A DNA stretch of 64,000 bases. Origin: Sphingomicrobium marinum. GTDB taxonomy: Bacteria > Pseudomonadota > Alphaproteobacteria > Sphingomonadales > Sphingomonadaceae. The translations under genes and the position numbers were made by a program. The stretch's first letter is position 1; each line of letters starts with the position of its first letter. The notes beneath the pieces were generated by a model that saw only the letters and a program-made list of their open reading frames with translations, did no database searches and was not told where the DNA came from. Positions 16,962 through 24,703 of this stretch are shown piece after piece. The stretch spans positions 1,977,501 through 2,041,500 of the forward strand of contig NZ_JANPVQ010000001.1 of assembly GCF_026157105.1 (NCBI RefSeq), written 5' to 3'.

Positions 16962-17890
16962 ACCAGCGCGACCGCCTCGTCCAGGAAGCTGGCGGCATCA
17001 TCGCCGAGGGCTCCAAGAGCTTTCGCTTCGCCAGCCATCTGTTCGACCAGCCGACGCGCGAGAAGAGCTGGCTGCTCTACAGCTGGTGTCGTGCTTGCGA
17101 CGATATCACCGATGGGCAGACGCTCGGCCACGACGCGGTCGAAGTGACCGATCCTGCCGAGCGGCTCGCCTTCATTCGGGACAAGACTGCGCAGGCGTTC
17201 GAAGGATTGGCCACCGGTCTGGTGCCGTTCGATGCGATGGCTGTCGTGGCCGAGGAGGCGCACATCCCGCGCTGGGCCGCCGAAGATCACCTCGCCGGGT
17301 TCGAGCGAGACGCCGCCGGCTGGGCGCCGCAAACCGAGGATGATCTCCTTTCCTATTGCTACCAGGTCGCCGGCGCGGTGGGCGTGATGATGGCGATCGT
17401 CATGGGCGTCAAACCGGACGACGAAGACACGCTCAACCGCGCCGCGGACCTGGGCATCGCCTTCCAGCTCGCCAATATCGCGCGCGACATCGTCGTCGAT
17501 GCCGAAATTGGCCGCACCTATCTACCGCAGGACTGGCTTGACGCCGAAGGGATTGGTGCCGCCGACCTCGCGCTCCCCGCCAACCGCCCGACGCTGGCCA
17601 AGTTCGCCACCCACCTTGCCGACATGGCCGACGATTACCGCGCCAGTGCCCATGTCGGCGCCGCGCGATTACCCTTCCGCAGCCGCTGGGCGATCAACGC
17701 CGCCAGCCGCATCTACGGCGCCATCGCGGAACGCGCCCGCGAGCTCGGCCCGCGCGCATGGGATAAGCGCATCGCACTATCGAACGGCGAAAAAGGCAGG
17801 CTGGTGTTGAAGGCCTTCCTCGACAGCAATGGGGCTGCCCCTCGAAACAATGGCCGTCAGGGCCTGTGGACCCGCGCTCAGTCCTCCTGA
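16958..17890 (+). CDS. crtB: Phytoene synthase
   Basis: A 310-residue squalene/phytoene synthase family enzyme with GTG start in a 4-base overlap with crtI. The two metal/diphosphate motifs are CRACDDITDG and ANIARDIVVDAEIGRTYLPQ. It joins two geranylgeranyl diphosphates to phytoene, the committed step of the pathway. No crtE is seen in the window; geranylgeranyl diphosphate must come from elsewhere. The final residues overlap the convergent small gene at 17878 by 13 bases. Last gene of crtYIB. Confidence 0.95.
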   Translation: MNQRDRLVQEAGGIIAEGSKSFRFASHLFDQPTREKSWLLYSWCRACDDITDGQTLGHDAVEVTDPAERLAFIRDKTAQAFEGLATGLVPFDAMAVVAEEAHIPRWAAEDHLAGFERDAAGWAPQTEDDLLSYCYQVAGAVGVMMAIVMGVKPDDEDTLNRAADLGIAFQLANIARDIVVDAEIGRTYLPQDWLDAEGIGAADLALPANRPTLAKFATHLADMADDYRASAHVGAARLPFRSRWAINAASRIYGAIAERARELGPRAWDKRIALSNGEKGRLVLKAFLDSNGAAPRNNGRQGLWTRAQSS

Positions 17891-18177
17891 TTGTCCGCGA
17901 TGAAAGTCATCAGCTGCGCCAGAGTTTCTTCCATCTGGTCCTGCATCTGGCTGATCAGTTCGTTTTCGCGCATGCCTTCATGGTCGAGCGGCTTGGAATA
18001 GCTTTCGCTAAAGGCCTGCAAGTCTTCGCTGTCGAACACCCCGCGCGCCACCAGCCGCGCCAGGATCACGAGCAAGCCGTTGGTGTTGGCGATCGAGCCC
18101 GCCACCAGCGCCTCGTCTACCATTGAAAGCTGTTTGTCGCGGCTGACCGGCTGGTCTGAAGAATCATTGTCGCTCAT
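17878..18177 (-). CDS. Small acidic protein of unknown function
   Basis: A 99-residue soluble protein starting MSDNDSSDQPVSRDKQL at ATG 18177, with AGAAG in front. An upstream ATG at 18198 is possible but adds only seven residues. It is largely helical and acidic (HEGMRENELISQMQDQMEET) and has no signal or membrane segment. I do not recognise a family. It converges on crtB and is divergent from the GDPD-like lipoprotein gene; the 92 bases between should hold two promoters. Nothing in the sequence indicates a carotenoid role. Confidence 0.65.
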   Translation of the reverse strand: MSDNDSSDQPVSRDKQLSMVDEALVAGSIANTNGLLVILARLVARGVFDSEDLQAFSESYSKPLDHEGMRENELISQMQDQMEETLAQLMTFIADNQED

Positions 18178-18269
18178 GCTTCTTTGTCTCCATAGCAACG
18201 CCGTTTGGCAACCGCCGGATTGCGCGCGTAATTGTGTTGCCTTGGGGGCCCTGCTACATTTTTTGGCAC

Positions 18270-18908
18270 ATGAGGGGGCGATATCTTTGTGTGGGCGCTT
18301 GCGTTGCCCTCTCGGCCTGTAGCCAGCAGGAAGGTTGTTCCTCGTATCGCGAACATGATCGCCCGCTTATCGCGCATGCTGGCGGCGGCTTGCCCGATGG
18401 CCTCTACACCAACAGTCGTGCCGCGATGGATCTTGCCGTCAAGAACGGCTTCACGCTGATCGAACTCGACTTCATCGAGCGCGATGGCGCGCTGCTGATC
18501 GGGCACGATGAGGATCGCATGAGCGAGCTGACCCTCGAAGAGTTGTTCGCATGGCTCGAAAAGCATCCCGACGTGCGCATTGTTACCGATATCAAGACCG
18601 GCAATGACGGCCTGCGCTACCTTGCTCCTCACGCCGACCGGTTCATCCCGCAAATCTATTATCCGCGCGAATATGGGACAGTCCGCCGGCTGGGCTTTGA
18701 CGATATCATCTTCACCGCATACGGCGCGTGGTCCAATGACTGGATCACCAAAGTGAACAAGCTCGACCTGTTCGCGGTTACCATCCCAATGCGTTGGGTG
18801 CACGTCGCGCCGCGGATCGAGCACGAGTTGTATCTGCACACCTTTAACAGGCCGATGGGATCCTTGGGCCTGTACACCGATTGCCTCATCCCGGAGCAAG
18901 CGTCGTGA
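18270..18908 (+). CDS. GDPD-like phosphodiesterase lipoprotein (variant active site)
   Basis: Starting at ATG 18270 gives a lipoprotein signal MRGRYLCVGACVALSAC with Cys17 as the lipid site; the GTG at 18234 would spoil it. The mature domain has the glycerophosphodiester phosphodiesterase barrel order: IAHAGGG (replacing HRG), YTNSRAAMDLAVKNGF (where classical enzymes have ENT), LIELDF (E-x-D) and LIGHDEDRM (second His). So both catalytic histidines and the E-x-D pair are kept, while the HRG Arg and the ENT Glu are changed. It forms an overlapping operon with the PAP2-like and GT4 genes. A lipid headgroup hydrolase is likely; substrate unknown. Confidence 0.75.
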   Translation: MRGRYLCVGACVALSACSQQEGCSSYREHDRPLIAHAGGGLPDGLYTNSRAAMDLAVKNGFTLIELDFIERDGALLIGHDEDRMSELTLEELFAWLEKHPDVRIVTDIKTGNDGLRYLAPHADRFIPQIYYPREYGTVRRLGFDDIIFTAYGAWSNDWITKVNKLDLFAVTIPMRWVHVAPRIEHELYLHTFNRPMGSLGLYTDCLIPEQAS

Positions 18909-19789
18909 GATCGCTGCGCGATCCTCTATTTGCCAGCGCTGTCCTCGTGAGCGCGATGGTAGCGACCGCTTTCCTGACCGCCGGCACGCTTGTCTGGACG
19001 ACCATCTTGCTTGTCGCGGTCGGTGGCTCCGTCTGCGTGGCCGGGCTGCATTATCTGGGCTGGCGCGGGGCGCCGCATCTCAAAACGTTCAGGGATGATG
19101 AATGGCGCGCCATCTACGCCGTTTTCGTCCTCGCCGGATTTGCGCTCGCAGCCTATTCGCCCATCAAGTCCTGGCTCAACCAATTCGGTTTTTGGGCTGA
19201 CCCCGCGCTTGCCGCATTGGAAACCATCATGTTCGGCACCGACCCGATCAGATGGTTGCGATGGATGGCGGTCGAACCGCTGATGGTAGTGTATGCCCAA
19301 GGCTGGATACCGTTGATGCTGGTGGCGCTTGGTATCGTTGCGCGCGCTCGCAGCCACTTGGTCCTTACGTTTTTTCTGATCTGGGGGCCCGCCTCGCTGC
19401 TGCTGCAGGCTCTGTATCAATCGGCAGGCCCCATTCTTTACGACCCAGATCGCTACGGACCATTCCCGGCGCTTGCCGAACATTATGCCGATTATCTCGT
19501 TTCGGTCGAAAAACCGGGCGTGGGCACGGGCATTTCAGCGATGCCATCGGTTCACGTCATGGTTGCCGCATGGCTGCTGCTGGTGGCGTGGCATGGCCCG
19601 TGGCGCTGGCCGGCGCTCGCCTTTCTCGTACTGATTTTCCTGCTGTCGATCGCGTCTGGCTGGCACTATGCGCTCGACGGGTTGATCGGCATGACGATCG
19701 TTTTCGCGCTGCACCGAATATTGGGCAACATCTTTGCCACCACGAACGGTAGCGAGCGCGCGCAAACGCGGCTAATGCAGGGCGCATGA
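18905..19789 (+). CDS. PAP2/AUR1-like integral membrane phosphatase or transferase
   Basis: A 294-residue membrane protein starting at GTG 18905 inside the 4-base overlap with the GDPD-like gene. Six or more hydrophobic segments are visible. The PAP2 motifs are shifted toward the AUR1/inositol-phosphoceramide synthase type: ISAMPSVHVMVAAWLLL (motif C2, SxPSxH) and SIASGWHYALDGLIGM (motif C3, S..H.xxD). The N-terminal half carries long loops (RWLRWMAVEPLMVVYAQGW). Enzymes of this fold remove or transfer phosphate headgroups on lipids. With a GDPD-like lipoprotein before it and a glycosyltransferase after it, a role in glyco- or phospho-sphingolipid making is a reasonable inference, not shown. 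Confidence 0.8.
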   Translation: MRSLRDPLFASAVLVSAMVATAFLTAGTLVWTTILLVAVGGSVCVAGLHYLGWRGAPHLKTFRDDEWRAIYAVFVLAGFALAAYSPIKSWLNQFGFWADPALAALETIMFGTDPIRWLRWMAVEPLMVVYAQGWIPLMLVALGIVARARSHLVLTFFLIWGPASLLLQALYQSAGPILYDPDRYGPFPALAEHYADYLVSVEKPGVGTGISAMPSVHVMVAAWLLLVAWHGPWRWPALAFLVLIFLLSIASGWHYALDGLIGMTIVFALHRILGNIFATTNGSERAQTRLMQGA

Positions 19790-20940
19790 AGGCGGCAGAC
19801 CTCAAGATTGCCCTGTCCTCGGGCAACTATAACTATGTGCGCGACGGGGCGAACCAGGCGCTCAATCGCCTGGTCGGCTACTTGCTGAAAGAAGGCGCGC
19901 AGGTCCGCATCTATTCGCCGACGGTCGATGAACCAGCGTTCGAACCGACGGGCGAACTGGTGTCGGTGCCAAGCTTCGCCATTCCCGGACGCAAGGAATA
20001 CCGCTTCCCGCTCTGGCTTACCGGCAAGGTCAGGGACGATCTTGAAAAGTTCGATCCCGACATCGTCCATATCGCCAGCCCGGACGTGGTGTCCCACCGC
20101 ATGGTAACCTGGGCGCGCAAGCACGACATTCCCGCGATCGCCAGCGTGCATACCCGCTTCGAGACCTATCTCGAATATTACCACCTGTCGATTTTCGAGC
20201 CTTACATGCGCGCCGGCCTGCGGCGGCTGTACCAGCGCTGCGATGCGCTGGTCGCTCCTGCCGAAAGCACGGTCGCGGTGCTCGAGGCGCAGCGGATGAA
20301 CGATGACATCTCGATCTGGAGCCGCGGTGTCGATCGCGACCAGTGGAACCCCGAACGCCGCGACATGGAATGGCGCCGCAGCCACGGCATCGCGGACGAC
20401 GAATTCGTCATCGCCTTCCTGGGCCGCATCGTGATGGAAAAAGGGCTCGACGTCTTTTCGGACAGTGTCGCCGAACTGCGCAAACGCGGCGTCAAACACC
20501 GCGTGCTCGTGATCGGCAAGGGTCCCGCGCATGACTGGTTCGCCGATCGCCTTGCCGACGATGCCATCTTCATCGGGCAGCAGACGGGCAACGATCTGGC
20601 GCGCGCCGTGGCGTCGTCCGATGTGTTGCTCAATCCGTCGGTCACCGAGGCATTCGGCAACGTGACCCTGGAGGCGATGGCGGTCGGCCTGCCCGTGGTG
20701 GCCGTGGCCGCCACCGGCACCAACAACCTCGTCACCGACGGAGTAAACGGGTTTCTTTGCCCGCCGCACGATACGAAATGTCTCGCCGACGGGCTGCAAA
20801 AATATGCCGAAGATCCCGCCTTGCGCGCCGATCATGGCGCCGAGGGCCTGGCCCGCGCCAAGACGCGCGACTGGGATACGATCAACTCGGCCGTCGTCGA
20901 CGTGTACAAACGCGTGCTTAGGCGCCGCGGGAAAGCCTAG
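19786..20940 (+). CDS. Family 4 glycosyltransferase (GT-B), probable lipid mannosyl/glycosyltransferase
   Basis: A 384-residue GT-B enzyme that overlaps the PAP2 gene by 4 bases (ATGA). It has the N-terminal acceptor domain (LKIALSSGNYNYVRDGANQ and DIVHIASPDVVSHRMV) and the C-terminal nucleotide-sugar domain. The E-x7-E motif is present in NPSVTEAFGNVTLEAMAVG, and IAFLGRIVMEKGLDVF is the donor-binding loop. It resembles GDP-mannose-dependent alpha-mannosyltransferases acting on lipids (for example MgtA/PimB-like). It lacks membrane helices and would act at the cytoplasmic face. Third gene of the lipid-like trio; it converges on padR with a 4-base overlap. Confidence 0.88.
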   Translation: MKAADLKIALSSGNYNYVRDGANQALNRLVGYLLKEGAQVRIYSPTVDEPAFEPTGELVSVPSFAIPGRKEYRFPLWLTGKVRDDLEKFDPDIVHIASPDVVSHRMVTWARKHDIPAIASVHTRFETYLEYYHLSIFEPYMRAGLRRLYQRCDALVAPAESTVAVLEAQRMNDDISIWSRGVDRDQWNPERRDMEWRRSHGIADDEFVIAFLGRIVMEKGLDVFSDSVAELRKRGVKHRVLVIGKGPAHDWFADRLADDAIFIGQQTGNDLARAVASSDVLLNPSVTEAFGNVTLEAMAVGLPVVAVAATGTNNLVTDGVNGFLCPPHDTKCLADGLQKYAEDPALRADHGAEGLARAKTRDWDTINSAVVDVYKRVLRRRGKA

Positions 20941-21545
20941 AGCTTCGCGATCTTTTTCGCGGCTTTGTCGAGGATCGCCGCGATCTCGGCCAGAGTTTCC
21001 TCATCGGCTTCCTCGGTCGCGACTTTGTGCCACATCGCGGTCATCACGTTGGCGATCGCCTTCTTGAGTTCGGGGCGCCCCACCCGCTCGTGCTTGGCAC
21101 CATGCCGTTCGAGCCGCCCCATCAGCGTTTCGATCTCGTCGGTGCGCTTGGCGAGATAGGTCTTGCCTTCTTTGGTGATCGAAAAGAGCCGCTTTGAGGT
21201 CTTGTCATCGATCTCTTCGATGAGGTCCATTTCCTCGAGCAACTGCAGTGTGGGATAGACCGTGCCGGGGCTGGGCGAATAGCCGCCCCCCGTCATCTCC
21301 TCGATCTCGCGAATAAGGTCGTAGCCATGGCGCGGCTTTTCGCTCAGCAAGTGCAGGAGCACGAGCCGCAATTCACCGGCATCGAACATGCGTTTGCGCC
21401 CGCGTCCGCGGCGACCACCGCCGCCACGCCCGCCCGGGCCGAAGTTGAAATCGAAATCCTTGTCCCAGCCCTTGCCCATGCTCATCGCGACGAAGGGCGC
21501 CCAATCGCCGCGTCCGAAGCGATATTGCCAGCTCCTGCCACCCAT
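20937..21545 (-). CDS. PadR-family transcriptional regulator
   Basis: A 202-residue PadR protein. A Gly/Arg-rich basic N-terminal arm (residues about 30-52, GPGGRGGGGRRGRGRKRM) leads into the winged helix LRLVLLHLLSEKPRHGYDLIREIEEMTGG with the PadR hallmark YSPSPGTVYPTLQLLEEMDLI. A C-terminal helical dimer domain follows. Start ATG 21545 has GGAG in the right place. Upstream lie three 16-bp repeats of GATATATC, a likely self-binding operator. PadR proteins repress genes for phenolic stress or efflux; here the only obvious target is its own gene, and perhaps rarA on the other strand. Confidence 0.92.
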   Translation of the reverse strand: MGGRSWQYRFGRGDWAPFVAMSMGKGWDKDFDFNFGPGGRGGGGRRGRGRKRMFDAGELRLVLLHLLSEKPRHGYDLIREIEEMTGGGYSPSPGTVYPTLQLLEEMDLIEEIDDKTSKRLFSITKEGKTYLAKRTDEIETLMGRLERHGAKHERVGRPELKKAIANVMTAMWHKVATEEADEETLAEIAAILDKAAKKIAKL

Positions 21546-21556
21546 AATGTTTCTCC

Positions 21557-21596
21557 GATATATCTTTTCTAAGATGTATCTTTAGATAGATATATC
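21557..21596. promoter_or_regulatory. Three-copy 16-bp operator, probably for PadR
   Basis: Three copies of the palindrome GAT(A/G)TATC start at 21557, 21573 and 21589, exactly 16 bases apart, each followed by TTT. The outer two are perfect dyads (GATATATC). The array lies 12-51 bases upstream of the padR start and 60-100 bases before rarA. AT-rich dyads just before a padR gene are a typical autoregulatory site. Binding is inferred. Confidence 0.7.
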
Positions 21597-21655
21597 TTTT
21601 GTGGGGTCAAGCGCGGTGGTTCCCTTTTCGACGAGCGAACCTCATATCAACATCA

Positions 21656-22996
21656 ATGGCCGACCTTTTCGGATCCGAAGCACCGGCAATAGACGCAGCG
21701 CCGGGCGACAATGCCCCGCTGGCCGAGCGCCTGCGTCCATCATCGCTGGACGAGGTGATCGGCCAGGATCATCTCACGGGCGAAGACGGCGCGATCGGCC
21801 GCATGGTCAAGGCCGGCAAACTGTCGAGCATGATCTTGTGGGGGCCGCCCGGTACCGGCAAGACAAGCATCGCGCGCCTGCTCGCCGACGCAGTAGGCCT
21901 GCGGTTCGTTGCCTTGTCCGCCGTCTTCTCGGGCGTTGCGGATCTCAAGAAAGCCTTCGCTGAAGCCCGCAAAATGGCGGGTGCGGATCGGCGCACGCTC
22001 CTGTTCGTGGACGAAATTCATCGCTTCAACCGCGCCCAGCAGGACGGCTTCCTGCCCTATGTCGAAGACGGCACGATTACGCTCGTCGGCGCCACGACCG
22101 AAAATCCCAGCTTCGAGCTCAACGCCGCATTGCTCAGCCGCGCGCAGGTCCTCATCCTGCACCGCCTCGATGAGACCGCGCTGACAAGGCTGCTCGATCG
22201 CGCCGAGGAGCTGGAAGACAAGCAGCTACCCCTGACCGACGACGCGCGCGCCGCGCTTATTGCCAGCGCCGATGGTGATGGTCGCTTCCTGCTGAACCAG
22301 GCCGAAACCCTTTTCGACCTGGACCTCGATGAGCGGCTCGATCCCCCTGCCCTCGCCAAGCTTCTCCAGCGGCGCGTCGCGGTCTACGACAAGGATCGCG
22401 AGGGTCACTACAACCTCATCAGCGCGCTGCATAAATCTGTCCGCGGCAGCGATCCGCAGGCCGCGCTGTATTATCTCGCAAGGATGCTGGTAGCCGGTGA
22501 AGAACCGCTCTACCTGCTACGCCGCCTTGTCCGCATGGCCAGCGAAGACATCGGCCTCGCCGATCCTAGCGCGCTGGTGCAGTGCCTTGCCGCCAAGGAC
22601 GCCTACGATTTTCTCGGCAGCCCCGAAGGCGAACTCGCCATCGTGCAAGCCACGCTTTATCTTGCCACCGCGCCCAAGTCGAATGCGGCCTACAAGGCGC
22701 AAAAAGCTGCTTTCAAGACAGCCAAGGAGACCGGCAGCCTCATGCCGCCTCAGAATATCCTTAACGCCCCGACGAAGCTGATGAAAGACATCGGCTACGG
22801 CGCGGGCTATACCTATGATCACGATGTCGAGGACGGCTTTTCGGGCGACGATTATTGGCCCGAAGCGATGGAGCCGCAGAAGTTTTACGAGCCCGTCGGG
22901 CGCGGGCTGGAGGCGAAGATCGCCGAACGCCTTGTTTATTGGGAAGAACAACGCGCCCGGCGACGTGGTTCAAGGGATGACGCCGAAGGGGCCTAG
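21656..22996 (+). CDS. rarA: Replication-associated recombination ATPase RarA (MgsA)
   Basis: A 446-residue AAA+ protein of the clamp-loader-like RarA/WRNIP1 family. I start at ATG 21656 (MADLFGSEAPAIDAAPG); the open frame upstream to 21599 adds 19 unlike residues. Motifs: PLAERLRPSSLDEVIGQDHL, Walker A WGPPGTGKTS, Walker B LLFVDEIHRFNRAQQD, sensor GATTENPSFELN, and the C-terminal tetramer domain with QAALYYLARMLVAGEEPLYLLRR broken over conserved sites. RarA acts at stalled replication forks and on DNA ends. The last 4 bases overlap the convergent small gene. The padR operator region lies just upstream. Confidence 0.94.
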   Translation: MADLFGSEAPAIDAAPGDNAPLAERLRPSSLDEVIGQDHLTGEDGAIGRMVKAGKLSSMILWGPPGTGKTSIARLLADAVGLRFVALSAVFSGVADLKKAFAEARKMAGADRRTLLFVDEIHRFNRAQQDGFLPYVEDGTITLVGATTENPSFELNAALLSRAQVLILHRLDETALTRLLDRAEELEDKQLPLTDDARAALIASADGDGRFLLNQAETLFDLDLDERLDPPALAKLLQRRVAVYDKDREGHYNLISALHKSVRGSDPQAALYYLARMLVAGEEPLYLLRRLVRMASEDIGLADPSALVQCLAAKDAYDFLGSPEGELAIVQATLYLATAPKSNAAYKAQKAAFKTAKETGSLMPPQNILNAPTKLMKDIGYGAGYTYDHDVEDGFSGDDYWPEAMEPQKFYEPVGRGLEAKIAERLVYWEEQRARRRGSRDDAEGA

Positions 22997-23163
22997 TTCG
23001 ACTGCATCGCCTTGCGCAGATCCTTCTTGATTTGCGTGCCACTCAAATGGGCATCCACCTGGAAATGGCCTTCTTCTTTTAGCTGTTTGCGGATCGCATC
23101 GATGCTCTCGGCTTCGGGCGCTAATTGGAAGGCGCGGCCTACGGTTCCGATGGTGGTTTGCAT
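22993..23163 (-). CDS. Small protein of unknown function (56 aa)
   Basis: A 56-residue protein starting MQTTIGTVGRAFQLAPEAES at ATG 23163, chosen because a near-perfect ribosome site GGAGGGGAAACC stands in front; the in-frame ATG 23220 lies beyond it. The rest is charged and helical (IDAIRKQLKEEGHFQVDAHL then SGTQIKKDLRKA). It may be a small DNA- or RNA-associated protein but no family is recognised. A 25-base dyad (23190-23214) lies 27 bases upstream. The stop overlaps rarA by 4 bases. Confidence 0.7.
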   Translation of the reverse strand: MQTTIGTVGRAFQLAPEAESIDAIRKQLKEEGHFQVDAHLSGTQIKKDLRKAMQSN

Positions 23164-23189
23164 GGTTTCCCCTCCGTATGTTTCAGCGT

Positions 23190-23214
23190 GGCAGAAAAAT
23201 CCGATATTTCTGCC
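23190..23214. promoter_or_regulatory. Perfect 8-bp inverted repeat upstream of the 56-aa gene
   Basis: GGCAGAAA at 23190-23197 and TTTCTGCC at 23207-23214 form an exact inverted repeat with a 9-base spacer. It is 27 bases upstream of the minus-strand gene starting at 23163, so it could be an operator or a 5' leader hairpin. No matching regulator is identified. Confidence 0.45.
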
Positions 23215-23389
23215 CCTCATCTGCTCAATTAACGCGAATCCCAGCGAATCGTTCCGCTACTCGAACGTTTCGGCCCAATGTTACGCTGCCATATCGAATC
23301 CACTTGCGGTGTGACGGTAGTGAAATTCGACAAGACAAAGGCGCTCGATTGGCCCATGATCGGCTGATCAAAACATGGGGAGACTGTTC

Positions 23390-24703
23390 ATGTATAACGA
23401 AGATGCCATCGCGGTATGGCGTTCCGAATTTATCGAATGGGGTCCGCGCATCCTCTTTGCGCTCCTTATCCTCGTCGTCACCCACTTCGTTGCCAAGGCG
23501 GTGGAATGGGCGATCGGCAAGGCGGTCAAGAAAATTCCCGTGTTGCAGCGCGATCCCGATCTCGATGGCACATCCATCGGCAAGGACATGGGACGCCTCG
23601 GCTACTGGCTGGTGTGGCTCGTCGGTCTGGTTGCTGCCCTTGAGCCGCTCGGCCTGTCCGACGTGCTCGAGCCGGTCCGCCGTCTCACCAACGAAGTCTT
23701 CGCGTTCATTCCCAACCTGATCGGCGCGCTGGTCATCTTCGTGGTCGGCCTTATCGTCGCCAAAGTGGCCCGCCACCTCGTCGAAGCTGCGCTGCGCGCG
23801 ATCAACATTGAAGGCTGGGCACACAAGGCCGGGCTTCCCATCGGCGAACGCGCGGTCGCGGTCGACAGCGAGGGCGAAACCGTCGCCGATGCACCGTCCC
23901 CTGCCCGTCACAGCATTGCGCAGGCCGTGGGCCTGATCGTTTATGCGCTGATCATCATCCCGATCAGCATCGCCGCACTCGACGTTCTCCAGATCGAGGC
24001 CGTTTCGCGTCCGCTGACCGGCATGCTCGAGCAAGTGGCCTCTGCCATCCCCTATCTGTTGATGGGCCTGTTGTGGTTGGCTGTCGCTTATGTGATCGGA
24101 CGCTGGGTGAAGTCCCTGATCGAGGCGGTCCTGCCGACTCTGGGCTTCGACAACGCCGTACGGTCGATGGGCATCATGGACGAGAGCGCGCAGCCATCGC
24201 GTATCGTCGGGTCGATCGCCTTCATCGCCGTGATGCTGGCTGCTGCCATCGAAGCCACTCGCGCCATCGGCGGATCGAGCGTATCGGCACTCCTGATCCA
24301 GATCACCGAACTTGGCGGCAAGGTGATCTTCGGGACCGTCATCATCGTCGTCGGCTTCTTCCTGTCGCGCCTGCTTGCCCGTTTTGTCGGCGAAGGCGCG
24401 GGAGAAGGCAGCTATGCGCAGACAATCGTCAAATGGGCGGTGATAACACTGTTCACCGCAATCGGCCTCACCTTCATGGGATTGGCCAACGAAATCGTGA
24501 TCCTCGCCTTCGGCTTGATCCTTGGCGCGGCCGCGATCGCTGCTGCGATCGCATTCGGGCTGGGCGGGCGCGAGGCTGCGGCGCGCATGCTCGATCGCTG
24601 GCAGGCCCAGGCGATGGACGCACCTGTCGCGCGCCAGCCGACACCCAAGCGCATCCGCAAGGCCAGCGAGGACGATGACGATAGCCAACCGCCCTTGGTG
24701 TGA
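23390..24703 (+). CDS. TM-helix-repeat membrane protein related to mechanosensitive channels
   Basis: A 437-residue protein starting at ATG 23390, with GGGGAG seven bases upstream; ATG 23375 overlaps that site. It is built of repeated membrane helices of the 'conserved TM helix' type: FIPNLIGALVIFVVGLIVAK near 110, AIPYLLMGLLWLAVAYVIG near 215, and further paired helices to about residue 400, including LGGKVIFGTVIIVVGFFLS. The tail has IAFGLGGREAAARMLDRW, as in MscS-like TM-helix proteins. The MscS beta domain is absent, so tension gating is not shown. It overlaps the next gene by 4 bases. Confidence 0.8.
   Translation: MYNEDAIAVWRSEFIEWGPRILFALLILVVTHFVAKAVEWAIGKAVKKIPVLQRDPDLDGTSIGKDMGRLGYWLVWLVGLVAALEPLGLSDVLEPVRRLTNEVFAFIPNLIGALVIFVVGLIVAKVARHLVEAALRAINIEGWAHKAGLPIGERAVAVDSEGETVADAPSPARHSIAQAVGLIVYALIIIPISIAALDVLQIEAVSRPLTGMLEQVASAIPYLLMGLLWLAVAYVIGRWVKSLIEAVLPTLGFDNAVRSMGIMDESAQPSRIVGSIAFIAVMLAAAIEATRAIGGSSVSALLIQITELGGKVIFGTVIIVVGFFLSRLLARFVGEGAGEGSYAQTIVKWAVITLFTAIGLTFMGLANEIVILAFGLILGAAAIAAAIAFGLGGREAAARMLDRWQAQAMDAPVARQPTPKRIRKASEDDDDSQPPLV

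Noticed and set aside
19666-20835. 389-codon minus-strand open frame opposite the GT4 gene
   Set aside because: Entirely antisense to a glycosyltransferase with full motifs; no homology pattern or ribosome site.
23390-24703. Calling this protein a true MscS channel
   Set aside because: The MscS beta domain and the TM3 pore pattern are missing; only the repeated conserved TM helices are present. Kept as a channel-related membrane protein.
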